A model generated the notes under the pieces. That model ran no database searches. It was not told the origin of the DNA and was given only the letters and a program-made list of their open reading frames with translations. Made by a program: the position numbers and the translations under genes. From assembly GCF_019956415.1 (NCBI RefSeq), contig NZ_JAHBDK010000053.1:1-64000 (forward strand): DNA of 64,000 bases, written 5' to 3'. This document shows, piece after piece, positions 8,273-16,236 of this stretch; position 1 is the first letter of the stretch, and every line of letters begins with the position of its first letter. The DNA comes from Pseudomonas sp. GL-B-19 (GTDB taxonomy: Bacteria > Pseudomonadota > Gammaproteobacteria > Pseudomonadales > Pseudomonadaceae).

Positions 8273-8905
8273 GTGACTGGCTTGTTTATTACCCTGGAAG
8301 GCCCGGAAGGTGCTGGCAAAAGCACCAATCGCGAATACCTGGCCGAGCGCCTGCGCGCTGCCGGTATCGAAGTGGTGCTGACCCGCGAACCGGGCGGTAC
8401 GCCGTTGGCCGAGCGGATTCGCGACGTGCTGCTGGCGCCAGCTGATGAAGTCATGAACCCCGACACCGAATTGTTGCTGGTATTCGCCGCGCGCGCCCAA
8501 CACCTGGCCGAAGTGATTCGCCCGGCGCTGGCCCGTGGTGCGGTGGTCCTGTGTGATCGCTTTACGGATTCTACCTACGCCTATCAGGGCGGTGGTCGCG
8601 GTTTGTCGCTGGAACGCATCGCGACCCTGGAAACTTTCGTCCAGGGCGATCTGCGCCCGGATTTGACGCTGATCTTCGACCTGCCGGTGGAGGTGGGACT
8701 GGCCCGTGCCAGCGCTCGCGGTCGACTGGACCGTTTTGAACTCGAAGGCCGAACCTTTTTTGATGCGGTGCGTAGTGCATTTCTCAAGCGCGCTGAAGCG
8801 GACCCTGCGCGGTATGTACTGGTCGATGCGGCCCAGCCACTGGCGCAGGTTCAGCGGTCTCTGGACGTTCTGCTGCCGCGTCTGCTGGAGTTGACACGTG
8901 GCTGA
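8273..8905 (+). CDS. tmk: thymidylate kinase
   Basis: Tmk phosphorylates dTMP to dTDP. The 210-residue protein has the P-loop LEGPEGAGKST (residues 7-17), the DRFTDSTYAYQGGGR substrate motif and a typical length. The start is GTG at 8273, with AAGGA upstream. It overlaps holB by eight bases, so the two are translationally coupled, as is usual in gammaproteobacteria. Confidence 0.97.
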   Translation: MTGLFITLEGPEGAGKSTNREYLAERLRAAGIEVVLTREPGGTPLAERIRDVLLAPADEVMNPDTELLLVFAARAQHLAEVIRPALARGAVVLCDRFTDSTYAYQGGGRGLSLERIATLETFVQGDLRPDLTLIFDLPVEVGLARASARGRLDRFELEGRTFFDAVRSAFLKRAEADPARYVLVDAAQPLAQVQRSLDVLLPRLLELTRG

Positions 8906-9884
8906 AGCCTATCCGTGGCAAGACAGTCTCTGGCAGCAGTTGGCCGGTCGTAAGCAACACGCTCATGCCTATCTGCTGCATGGCCCGGCCGGGATCGGCA
9001 AGCGCGCGCTGGCCGAACGGTTGATGGCCAGTTTGCTGTGCCAGCGCCCGACCGCGCAGGACGCTTGCGGTGAATGCAAATCCTGTCTGCTACTGAAGGC
9101 TGGCAGCCATCCCGACAATTACATCCTGGAACCGGAAGAAGCCGACAAGGCGATCAAGGTCGATCAGGTGCGCGAGTTGGTCAGCTTCGTGGTGCAGACC
9201 TCGCAGATGGGCGGGCGCAAAGTGGTGTTGATCGAGCCGGTCGAGTCGATGAATGTCAACGCTGCCAACGCCTTGCTCAAAAGCCTTGAAGAGCCGTCGG
9301 GCGATACCGTTTTGCTGCTGGTCAGCCACCAGACCAGTCGACTGTTGCCGACCATCAAAAGCCGCTGCGTCCAGCAAGCCTGCCCTTTGCCAAGCGAGGC
9401 GATGAGCCTTGCCTGGCTGGCCAAAGCCTTGCCGGACTGCGCGGAAGAAGAACGTATCGAACTGCTGACCCTGGCCGCCGGTTCACCACTGGCTGCGGTC
9501 ACCCTGCAAGCCCAAGGCGTGCGCGAGCAGCGGGCACTGGTGGTCGATGGGGTGAAAAAGTTGCTCAAGCAGCAACAATCGCCAACGCAACTGGCCGAAG
9601 GCTGGAATGCGATCCCGCTATTGCTGTTGTTCGACTGGTTTTGTGACTGGTCGAGCCTGATTCTGCGTTATCAATTGACTCAGGATGAAGAAGGCCTCGG
9701 GCTGGCGGACATGCGCAAGGTGGTTCAGTACCTGGCGCAGAAAACCAGTCAGGACAAAGTCCTCGGTATTCAGGACTGGATCCTCGCCCAGCGCCAGAAA
9801 GTGATGAGCAAGGCGAACCTGAACCGGGTGTTGTTGCTGGAAGCGCTGCTGGTGCAATGGGCATCCTTGCCTACCCAGAAGTGA
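8898..9884 (+). CDS. holB: DNA polymerase III subunit delta'
   Basis: HolB is the delta-prime subunit of the clamp loader. The 328-residue AAA+ protein has a P-loop-like GPAGIGKR (29-36), a zinc module (Cys48, Cys57, Cys60, Cys63) and the SLEEPSGDT sensor region. Its GTG start overlaps tmk. In Pseudomonas holB is normally followed by pilZ; here only the end of pilZ remains, so the last HolB residues (ASLPTQK) could have been altered by the same deletion. Confidence 0.96.
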   Translation: MAEAYPWQDSLWQQLAGRKQHAHAYLLHGPAGIGKRALAERLMASLLCQRPTAQDACGECKSCLLLKAGSHPDNYILEPEEADKAIKVDQVRELVSFVVQTSQMGGRKVVLIEPVESMNVNAANALLKSLEEPSGDTVLLLVSHQTSRLLPTIKSRCVQQACPLPSEAMSLAWLAKALPDCAEEERIELLTLAAGSPLAAVTLQAQGVREQRALVVDGVKKLLKQQQSPTQLAEGWNAIPLLLLFDWFCDWSSLILRYQLTQDEEGLGLADMRKVVQYLAQKTSQDKVLGIQDWILAQRQKVMSKANLNRVLLLEALLVQWASLPTQK

Positions 9885-9913
9885 CCGTCTGCGCCTAGAC
9901 TCTGTGCATCTGC

Positions 9914-9964
9914 ACCCACCTGGCCGGAGCCCTCAAGTCCGACCGTCCCACTCATACGATGTAA
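9914..9964 (+). pseudogene. pilZ: 3' remnant of pilZ
   Basis: The codons from 9917 to 9964 read HLAGALKSDRPTHTM and stop. As I recall, this is the C-terminus of PilZ, the type IV pilus protein normally encoded between holB and tatD, whose end SDRPTHTM is strongly conserved. Upstream in this frame is a TAG at 9896 and there is no start codon. Only 94 bp separate holB from tatD instead of the 450 or so expected. About 100 codons are therefore missing, most simply by one deletion. The identification rests on remembered family sequence. Confidence 0.8.
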
Positions 9965-9978
9965 GTTGCAGCCCTTTT

Positions 9979-10764
9979 ATGCTCGTAGATTCCCATTGTC
10001 ACCTTGATCGCCTCGACCTCGCCGCCCACGACGGTTCTCTGGATGCAGCACTCGATGCGGCTCGTCAGCGCGGGGTAGGGCACTTTCTGTGCATCGGCGT
10101 CAGCGTCGACAACGCCGCCGACGTCAAAGCCCTGGCCGAACGTTATGACGACGTCGACTGTTCGGTCGGCGTGCATCCGCTGGATGTGCAACCGGGCGCT
10201 GCGCCCGCGCTGGATTGGCTATTGCGCGAGCTCAATCACCCCCGTGTGGTCGCGATTGGTGAAACCGGTCTGGATTATCACTACGAACCGCAAGCGGCAG
10301 AGTTGCAGCAGGAGTCGTTTCGCCTGCACCTGCAAGCGGCCCGGCAGACTGGCAAGCCAGTCATCATCCACACCCGTGGTGCCCGCGCCGATACCCTGAG
10401 CTTGTTGCGTGAAGCGGCACTGCCTCAGGCCGGTGTACTGCATTGCTTTACCGAAGACTGGGAAATGGCCAAGGCTGCCTTGGACATGGGCTATTACATT
10501 TCCTTGTCCGGTATTGTCACTTTTCGCAATGCCGATGCATTGCGCGATGTGGCCAGCAAGGTGCCGGCCGACCGTTTGCTGGTGGAAACCGACTCACCGT
10601 ACCTCGCGCCGATCCCGTATCGCGGCAAGCCGAATCTGCCGCAGTACGTGCGTGAAGTTGCGGAGTTTCTGTCAATGTTGCGAGGCGAGCCCTACGAGCG
10701 ATTTGCCGAGCAGACCACTGAGAACTTCAAGCGGCTGTTCCCGCTGGCGCATGTGAAAGGTTAA
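9979..10764 (+). CDS. tatD: TatD family hydrolase (metal-dependent DNase)
   Basis: This 261-residue TIM-barrel metallohydrolase starts MLVDSHCHLD with the metal-binding HxH, and has GETGLDYHY and LVETDSPYLAP, all hallmarks of TatD (YcfH/TatD-type 3'-5' deoxyribonuclease). The start is the ATG at 9979; an in-frame upstream stretch to 9904 runs over the pilZ remnant and is not family sequence. It closes the operon. The minus-strand sRNA gene lies directly downstream and its terminator faces the tatD stop. Confidence 0.95.
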   Translation: MLVDSHCHLDRLDLAAHDGSLDAALDAARQRGVGHFLCIGVSVDNAADVKALAERYDDVDCSVGVHPLDVQPGAAPALDWLLRELNHPRVVAIGETGLDYHYEPQAAELQQESFRLHLQAARQTGKPVIIHTRGARADTLSLLREAALPQAGVLHCFTEDWEMAKAALDMGYYISLSGIVTFRNADALRDVASKVPADRLLVETDSPYLAPIPYRGKPNLPQYVREVAEFLSMLRGEPYERFAEQTTENFKRLFPLAHVKG

Positions 10765-10773
10765 ATCGCAGGC

Positions 10774-10891
10774 AAAAAAAACCCGGGTTCTGGGGGGTGA
10801 ATCCGGGTTAAGACCATTAGGAGTAAAACAATGGCACGCGGTCCGTTGGTACCAATATCGGCGAAACACTTGGGGGAGATGTCTCGCCGAC
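10774..10891 (-). ncRNA. rgsA: small RNA RgsA (P16)
   Basis: Position and architecture match RgsA/P16, an RpoS-dependent sRNA of about 120 nt found in Pseudomonas between tatD and the next TetR gene. On the minus strand an extended -10-like CAATACT (10904-10898) predicts a start near 10891. A stem of AACCCGGATTC pairing with GAACCCGGGTT, then eight U, ends at about 10774, giving an RNA of roughly 118 nt. Promoter and terminator are seen directly; the name comes from synteny and length, since I could not align it. The tatD-TetR interval (343 bp) holds no convincing protein gene. Confidence 0.75.
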
Positions 10892-11107
10892 AGTTCAAGT
10901 ATTGATCACTATTGCGCCTCGTCCAGTTTACCGGTCGCGATTTTTAAACAATTTTGGAATACGGCCGCTTCGGAAGAGTTCTCATCAGTGGGCGACCCTG
11001 CTGGAAATCATCACGAAACACAGATATGGTCGGATGATCCGTGCATTTTTGCGTAAGTTAGGCATAATACGCGGCTTCGAATTTTGACCCCCAACAGACC
11101 TTTTCTT

Positions 11108-11746
11108 ATGCATAAAGAACCTCGTAAGGTCCGTGAGTTTCGTCGCCGCGAGCAAGAAATTCTCGATACCGCGCTCAAGCTGTTCCTCGACCAAGGTGAA
11201 GACAGTGTCACCGTCGAGATGATTGCTGATGCCGTCGGTATCGGCAAAGGCACGATCTACAAGCACTTCAAATCCAAGGCGGAGATTTATCTGCGCCTGA
11301 TGCTCGATTACGAGCGTGATTTGAACGAGCTGTTGCATTCGGCCGATGTCGACAAGGACAAGGAAGCGCTGTCCCGGGCTTACTTCGAATTCCGCATGCG
11401 CGATCCGCAACGCTATCGTTTGTTCGACCGACTGGAAGAGAAGGTGGTCAAGGGCAATCAAGTGCCGGAGATGGTCGAGGAACTGCACAAGATCCGCGCC
11501 TCCAACTTTGAACGCCTGACCCTGCTGATCAAAGGCCGGATCAGCGAAGGCAAGCTCGAAGACGTGCCGCCTTACTTCCATTACTGCGCGTCCTGGGCGC
11601 TGGTGCATGGCGCCGTGGCGCTGTATCACTCGCCGTTCTGGAGCAATGTGCTGGAAGATCAGGAAGGCTTCTTTCAGTTCCTGATGGACATCGGCGTGCG
11701 CATGGGCAACAAGCGCAAGCGCGATAGCGACACCCCGAGCAGCTGA
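11108..11746 (+). CDS. TetR/AcrR family transcriptional regulator
   Basis: This 212-residue regulator has an N-terminal TetR helix-turn-helix (about residues 14-60, including ADAVGIGKGTIYKHFKSK) and an all-helical ligand domain. It lies after tatD and the sRNA gene, the same place as the TetR gene PA2957 in P. aeruginosa. Its target is not evident from the neighbours. The ATG at 11108 is preferred over the TTG at 11084, which would add eight unlikely residues. Confidence 0.9.
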   Translation: MHKEPRKVREFRRREQEILDTALKLFLDQGEDSVTVEMIADAVGIGKGTIYKHFKSKAEIYLRLMLDYERDLNELLHSADVDKDKEALSRAYFEFRMRDPQRYRLFDRLEEKVVKGNQVPEMVEELHKIRASNFERLTLLIKGRISEGKLEDVPPYFHYCASWALVHGAVALYHSPFWSNVLEDQEGFFQFLMDIGVRMGNKRKRDSDTPSS

Positions 11747-11764
11747 ATCATTCAGCTGCCTGAT

Positions 11765-11852
11765 TGCGCCATGATTTATCTATATGGCGCAGTACCGCAG
11801 GAATATACTCAGGCATGGGACTTGCTAAAACTTGAATTCTGAGTCAAGTTTT
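11765..11852. promoter_or_regulatory. two inverted repeats before moaA
   Basis: A perfect 8-bp pair TGCGCCAT...ATGGCGCA (11765-11791, loop 11) and a perfect 9-bp pair AAAACTTGA...TCAAGTTTT (11827-11852, loop 8) lie between the TetR gene and moaA. The second ends in T4 and starts with A4, so it could be a weak terminator in either direction. A role in moaA control is only a possibility. Confidence 0.45.
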
Positions 11853-11885
11853 GCGCGTTCCAATTTCCCATCGCCGGAGTGATCC

Positions 11886-12854
11886 ATGATCGTTGACCGT
11901 CAAGGCAGGCGCTTTCGCAATTTGCGGATCAGTCTGACCTCAGCCTGCAACTACGCTTGTACCTACTGCGTGCCTAACGGCAAGCGGCTGGTGGCTGCGC
12001 AGGATGAATTGTCGGCCGAGGCCATGGCGCGCGGCGTGGCGTATTTGATCGAAGCGGCAGGCATCGAGCGTTTGCGCATCACCGGTGGCGAGCCGCTGGT
12101 CAGCCCCAAACTCGAAGCCTTCATGACCGCCGTCGGCCAGATGGGCCTGCAAGACATCAGCCTGACCACCAATGGTCAATTGCTGGCGAAAAAGCTGCCG
12201 TTGCTGGTAGATGCCGGCATTCGTCGTATCAACGTTTCCCTCGACACCCTGGACGCCAGCGCTTTTCGCAGCATTGCGCGCGGCGGTGATCTGGCGACCG
12301 TACTTGACGGTATGGATCAGGCCAGCGCAGCGGGTATCAAGATCAAGGTCAACATGGTGCCATTGCGCGGACAGAACCTTGATCAGGTGATGCCGCTGCT
12401 CGATTACTGCCTGGAGCGCGGCTATGAATTGCGCTTCATCGAACTGATGCGCATGGGCCACCTGGCCACCGACTCCAATGCTTTCCTGCAACAGTTCGTC
12501 AGCCTCCAGCAGTTGCTGAGCCTGATTGGCGAGCGCTATGAATACCTGCAAGCCGATGCGCCGGTCGATGCCACTGCGGTACGTTATGAAATTCCAGGGC
12601 TGGGTCACTTCGGCGTGATCGCCAACGAAAGCGTTCCGTTCTGCCGTACTTGCTCACGTTTGCGTCTTTCATCCACGGGTTGGCTGCATGGCTGCCTGTC
12701 GTCGAGCAATCGCCATTACGTCGGCGACTTGCTGGACAAGCCTCGCCATCAAGCGCTGCCTGCTTTGCAGCGGCTGCTGGTGAAGGCCTTGGGTGACAAG
12801 CAGGAAGTGGCGTTTTCGGGTGGTGCGACGATCATGAAGATTATTGGCGGCTGA
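11886..12854 (+). CDS. moaA: GTP 3',8-cyclase MoaA
   Basis: MoaA is the radical SAM enzyme that starts molybdenum cofactor synthesis by rearranging GTP. The 322-residue protein shows the SAM cluster Cys21, Cys25, Cys28 (CNYACTYC), ITGGEPL, the second cluster region FCRTCSRLRL...GCL and the functional C-terminal Gly-Gly. No other moa, moe or mob gene is in the window, so it stands alone here. It starts at the ATG after a CGGAGTGATCC ribosome binding site. Confidence 0.96.
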   Translation: MIVDRQGRRFRNLRISLTSACNYACTYCVPNGKRLVAAQDELSAEAMARGVAYLIEAAGIERLRITGGEPLVSPKLEAFMTAVGQMGLQDISLTTNGQLLAKKLPLLVDAGIRRINVSLDTLDASAFRSIARGGDLATVLDGMDQASAAGIKIKVNMVPLRGQNLDQVMPLLDYCLERGYELRFIELMRMGHLATDSNAFLQQFVSLQQLLSLIGERYEYLQADAPVDATAVRYEIPGLGHFGVIANESVPFCRTCSRLRLSSTGWLHGCLSSSNRHYVGDLLDKPRHQALPALQRLLVKALGDKQEVAFSGGATIMKIIGG

Positions 12855-12862
12855 CTCTCCCT

Positions 12863-12929
12863 CATCGCGAGCAGGCTCGCTCCCACAATGATTTGCGCAA
12901 AACCTGTGGGAGCGAGCCTGCTCGCGATT
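12863..12929. repeat. REP doublet (REPIN)
   Basis: Two REP copies face each other: ATCGCGAGCAGGCTCGCTCC and its reverse complement, with a 17-base spacer. It lies just after moaA and belongs to the GTGGGAGCGAGCCTGCTCGCGA class common in fluorescent pseudomonads. Confidence 0.9.
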
Positions 12930-13023
12930 GCGATCTATAAGGCGATAATCAACTTGAGCTGGCGCGGAAGCTGCATCCAATGGCCATTCGCCGGTTTTCC
13001 GTCACCGGCCTCTGGAGGGTAGG

Positions 13024-13629
13024 ATGCGTAGTCTGGTTTTGCTTCTGGCCGTTTTGGCGCTGGGTGGCTGCATGAATGTCAGCGACATGGCTGAAGAGAC
13101 TCGCTACCAGATGAGCGACGTGGGACTGCTGGATCACAGCAACAGCCGTCGGGTAAACAACCTGCGCATTCAGCCGGACTCGTTCATCTACATCGCCCAA
13201 GGTCCGTTCGCGCCACCGGGCAGTGTCTATCCGCGCCCTAACGCGGTGGCCGAAGAGGCCTTCAACGGCTTTATCGAATACTTCCCGATGGTACGCCGCG
13301 CCCGCACACCCGAAGGTATCGACCGAGCCATGGCTGAAGCTCGCGCCGCCGGTGCCCATTACCTGCTTTACACCCGGTTCGCCAACGCTGACGACCGCAT
13401 CGGCAACATGGATGACTGGATCGATCAGGAATACGTGGATCGCCTCGGTATCGACAGCGGCGTGATTCAGATCATGTTGATCGAGACCAACACCCAGTAT
13501 TTGATTGATACTGCAACCATCAAGAGTCGTGGCGGTTTACTGACGTTCCACGACAACAGGCCAGAAGACCTGATTGGCCCGCCGCTGCAGCAATATGCGC
13601 GCAGCCTGATCGGGATCAGCGACCAGTAA
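13024..13629 (+). CDS. DUF4823 lipoprotein
   Basis: This 201-residue protein has a lipoprotein signal with the lipobox LGGC at Cys16, so it is probably an outer-membrane lipoprotein facing the periplasm. The rest matches the DUF4823 proteins of Pseudomonas (VRRARTPEGIDRAMAEAR, AHYLLYTRF). No enzymatic motif is visible and the function is unknown. It is followed 16 bp later by the DUF1285 gene, so the two are probably cotranscribed. Confidence 0.85.
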   Translation: MRSLVLLLAVLALGGCMNVSDMAEETRYQMSDVGLLDHSNSRRVNNLRIQPDSFIYIAQGPFAPPGSVYPRPNAVAEEAFNGFIEYFPMVRRARTPEGIDRAMAEARAAGAHYLLYTRFANADDRIGNMDDWIDQEYVDRLGIDSGVIQIMLIETNTQYLIDTATIKSRGGLLTFHDNRPEDLIGPPLQQYARSLIGISDQ

Positions 13630-13645
13630 ATTCAAGGAGTACGCC

Positions 13646-14206
13646 ATGAGTGACCCGCAAAAAGCCAACGATTTGTTGGGGCAGATCCCCAAAACAAAAG
13701 GCTTGCCGCCGGTTCACCTGTGGAACCCTGATTTCTGTGGCGACATCGATATGCGCATCGCCCGCGACGGCACCTGGTATTACCTGGGCACGCCGATCGG
13801 GCGCAAGCCGATGGTCAAACTGTTCTCTACCATCATTCGCCGCGATGGCGATGACTATTTCCTGATCACGCCGGTCGAGAAGGTCGGGATCAAGGTCGAT
13901 GATGCACCGTTTGTGGCGATCACCGTGGATGTGGAAGGCGAGGGCGAAGCTCAGCTCCTGCGGTTCACCACCAACGTTGATGAAACCAGCGAGGCGGGCG
14001 CAGAGCACCCGATACGCGTGGTAATCGACCCTGTCACCCAAGAGCCGGCGCCCTATGTCCACGTGCGCACCAACCTCGAAGCGCTGATTCATCGAAACGT
14101 GTTCTACCAACTGGTGGAACTGGCAGTGACCCGTGAAATCGACGGACAGCGCTGGCTTGGGGTGTGGAGCGGTGGCGAGTTCTTTCCCATCGGTCTCGAA
14201 CCTTAA
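13646..14206 (+). CDS. DUF1285 domain protein
   Basis: This 186-residue cytoplasmic protein (no signal peptide or membrane segment) matches the DUF1285 family, recognisable by PPVHLWNPDFCGDIDMRI and GTWYYLGTPIGRKPMVKLF. The family is widespread in proteobacteria and has no settled function. The start is supported by CAAGGAG nine bases upstream. It follows the DUF4823 lipoprotein gene closely. Confidence 0.88.
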   Translation: MSDPQKANDLLGQIPKTKGLPPVHLWNPDFCGDIDMRIARDGTWYYLGTPIGRKPMVKLFSTIIRRDGDDYFLITPVEKVGIKVDDAPFVAITVDVEGEGEAQLLRFTTNVDETSEAGAEHPIRVVIDPVTQEPAPYVHVRTNLEALIHRNVFYQLVELAVTREIDGQRWLGVWSGGEFFPIGLEP

Positions 14207-14214
14207 GCAGCTCA

Positions 14215-14310
14215 AAATGTAGGAGTGAGCCTGCTCGCGATGGCGGTGTGACATTCAACATTAATGTTGAAAGTTATGGCCTCATCGCGAGCAGGCTCGC
14301 TCCTACATTT
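14215..14310. repeat. REP doublet (REPIN)
   Basis: Inverted REP arms (TGTAGGAGTGAGCCTGCTCG and complement) end the DUF1285 gene. The spacer holds a second perfect palindrome, TTCAACATTAATGTTGAA. Confidence 0.9.
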
Positions 14311-14337
14311 GATCTCCATGTTTCCCGAAGAATCCAA

Positions 14338-14366
14338 TTGACACTCAATCATATGATGATTAGCGT
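14338..14366 (+). promoter_or_regulatory. promoter and candidate GntR operator of the sugar regulator
   Basis: TTGACA (14338-14343) is a perfect -35, and the spacer contains the palindrome ATCATATGAT (14348-14357). A repressor bound there would block the promoter. A near-identical ATCATACGAT lies before araF at 17184, so both may be sites of the GntR protein encoded at 14399. The -10 (TAGCGT, 17-bp spacing) is weak. Confidence 0.5.
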
Positions 14367-14398
14367 GTTGCTTCTTCGCGCGCGGTTTTGAGGTTTCC

Positions 14399-15115
14399 AT
14401 GTCCAGCAGTTTTCATGCATCGACCGTTGATTGGCTGGGTTGCTGGATTGCCGCTGGCCAAGTGAAGCCCGGCGAAACGCTCAAGGTTGAAGCCGATCTG
14501 GGCGAGCAGCTCGGTGTCAGTCGCACGGTCATTCGCGAAGCCATCAAAACCCTGGTCGCCAAAGGCATGCTCGAAGTCGGGCCGAAAGTCGGCACCCGAG
14601 TGTTGCCGGTGCGCCGCTGGAACCTCTTTGATCCACAAGTCGTCGGCTGGTTGTCACGCAGTGGTTTGCCGGAAAACTTCGTCGACGATTTGCTCGACCT
14701 GCGCCGTACCATCGAACCCATGGCCGTGCGCTGGGCCTGTGAGCGGGCGACGGTCGAGCAAGTGCAGGCGGTGCTTCTGGCCTACAACGCGCTGGAGCGG
14801 GCGGTGGAAAGCGGTGTCGATTACAACCGCGCGGACCAGATTTTCCACGAGTGCATCCTTGCCGCCAGCCACAATCAATTCATTGAGCAAATGGTCCCGG
14901 CCTTGGGTGCGCTGCTAGCGGTGTCGTTCGAAGTCTCTGCGGCCGATCCTGACGAACTGCGTCGCACGTTGCCGATTCACAAAGACATGGCCGACGCCAT
15001 CGCCGCCCGCGACTCCGCGCGCGGGGTGTGGGCCTGCATGACCCTGATCGATAACGCGGACCTGGCGATCAAGCGCTTCTACCCGCAAGTCATGGCCGAC
15101 AAAAAAGCCGGCTGA
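14399..15115 (+). CDS. FadR-subfamily GntR transcriptional regulator
   Basis: This 238-residue regulator has an N-terminal winged helix (about residues 10-75, with LGEQLGVSRTVIREAIKTL) and a C-terminal FCD ligand domain with metal-binding His (HECI, SHNQFIEQM, HKDMADAI). FadR-type GntR proteins commonly repress sugar-acid genes, DgoR of the galactonate operon being one example. It precedes the lactonase, sugar dehydrogenase and importer genes, so it most likely senses an aldonate or related sugar acid. A palindrome sits in its own promoter, which suggests autorepression. Confidence 0.88.
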   Translation: MSSSFHASTVDWLGCWIAAGQVKPGETLKVEADLGEQLGVSRTVIREAIKTLVAKGMLEVGPKVGTRVLPVRRWNLFDPQVVGWLSRSGLPENFVDDLLDLRRTIEPMAVRWACERATVEQVQAVLLAYNALERAVESGVDYNRADQIFHECILAASHNQFIEQMVPALGALLAVSFEVSAADPDELRRTLPIHKDMADAIAARDSARGVWACMTLIDNADLAIKRFYPQVMADKKAG

Positions 15116-15129
15116 CCCGACAAATCCCT

Positions 15130-15220
15130 TGTAGGAGCCGAGCTTGCTCGCGATAGCGGTTTGTTATCCGACATCATTGCTGTCTGATCCACCGCTATTG
15201 CGAGCAAGCCCGCTCCCACA
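15130..15220. repeat. REP doublet (REPIN)
   Basis: Facing REP arms (TGTAGGAGCCGAGCTTGCTC and a diverged partner ending GCTCCCACA) fill the gap between the regulator and the lactonase gene, leaving about 30 bp for the lactonase ribosome binding site. Confidence 0.88.
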
Positions 15221-15249
15221 CAAAAAACAAGAACAAGGCAGGAGGTTTC

Positions 15250-16125
15250 ATGACGTTGAATGCGCTTACCCAGCACCGCGCGCGGCTTGGCGAAGGCCCG
15301 TTCTGGGATGTACCGACGCAGGCGTTGTACTGGGTCGATATCGCCGGCAAACAAGCGCTTCGGCTGATCGGCGCCAACGTCGAGATCTGGGAAATGCCGG
15401 AACATATCTCCGCCTTCATCCCCTGCGAAAGCGGTGATGCGCTGGTCGCGTTGAGCAGTGGCGTCTATCGGCTGGACCTCGACTCACCGGGCCTTGAACC
15501 GTACCTGACCCTGCTCTGCGTGGCCGACCCGCAACCCGGCAATCGCCCCAATGAAGCCCGTTGCGATGCGCAGGGCCGGCTCTGGCTCGGCACCATGCAA
15601 AACAACATCGGCGAAAACGGTGAAGACCAGCCTGTCACCCGTCGCTCCGGCGGCCTGTTTCGTATCGACCGTGATGCGCGGGTGACGCCACTGCTTCGCG
15701 GGCTGGGGATTCCCAACACACTGCTATGGAGCGAAGACGCAACGACGCTGTTTTTCGCCGACAGCCTCGACGCCACGCTGTACCGGTATTTCATCCACGC
15801 CAACGGCAATCTGGACACCGCTTATGTCTGGTTCGGTCCCGACAAGCGTGGGGTTCCCGATGGCTCGGCCATGGACGCCGAAGGCTACATTTGGAACGCC
15901 CGCTGGGATGGCAGCTGTTTACTCCGGCTGACCCCGGACGGTCATGTTGATCGAATCATCGAACTGCCCATCAGCCGTCCCACCAGTTGCGTATTCGGCG
16001 GCGAAGACCTGAAAACCCTGTACATCACCAGCGCTGCGAGTCCACTCAACCATTCGCTGGATGGTGCGGTGTTATCGATTCGAGTGGATGTGGCCGGAAA
16101 GCCATGCGTGCGTTTCGCTGGCTGA
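15250..16125 (+). CDS. SMP-30/gluconolactonase family sugar lactonase
   Basis: This 291-residue six-bladed propeller of the SMP-30/GNL/LRE family shows LGEGPFWD at the N-terminus with the metal-binding Glu, then RPNEARCDAQGRLWLGTM, IPNTLLWS and PDGSAMDAEGYIWNA. Such enzymes open aldonolactones formed by sugar dehydrogenases. Next to an SDR dehydrogenase and an AraFGH importer, D-galactonolactone or L-arabinonolactone is the likely substrate. AGGAGG lies directly before the ATG. The operator of the following operon begins two bases after its stop codon. Confidence 0.9.
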   Translation: MTLNALTQHRARLGEGPFWDVPTQALYWVDIAGKQALRLIGANVEIWEMPEHISAFIPCESGDALVALSSGVYRLDLDSPGLEPYLTLLCVADPQPGNRPNEARCDAQGRLWLGTMQNNIGENGEDQPVTRRSGGLFRIDRDARVTPLLRGLGIPNTLLWSEDATTLFFADSLDATLYRYFIHANGNLDTAYVWFGPDKRGVPDGSAMDAEGYIWNARWDGSCLLRLTPDGHVDRIIELPISRPTSCVFGGEDLKTLYITSAASPLNHSLDGAVLSIRVDVAGKPCVRFAG

Positions 16126-16126
16126 A

Positions 16127-16185
16127 TCCCAAAATATGGGATGTAAAATTATATATTGAGATTGTTTGGTGGGCGGGTTTATAGT
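16127..16185 (+). promoter_or_regulatory. promoter and upstream palindrome of the sugar dehydrogenase operon
   Basis: The palindrome TCCCA-N5-TGGGA (16127-16141) is followed after 14 bp by TTGAGA (-35, 16156-16161) and TTTATAGT (-10 TATAGT, 16180-16185). The same arrangement, with much identical flanking sequence, precedes dgoK at 24415-24473. The palindrome centres about 58 bases before the predicted start, an activator-like position. The binding protein is unknown; the IclR and GntR regulators of the region are candidates. Confidence 0.7.
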
Positions 16186-16236
16186 CGGCCATCAGTTACA
16201 CGCACTCACACTTAAAAAAACAAAACAGGTGAAGTG

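Noticed and set aside
10831..10905. 24-codon plus-strand frame with a good ribosome binding site (starting MARGPLVPIS) after tatD
   Set aside because: It lies wholly antisense to the RgsA-like sRNA, which explains the sequence conservation; no family or operon support.
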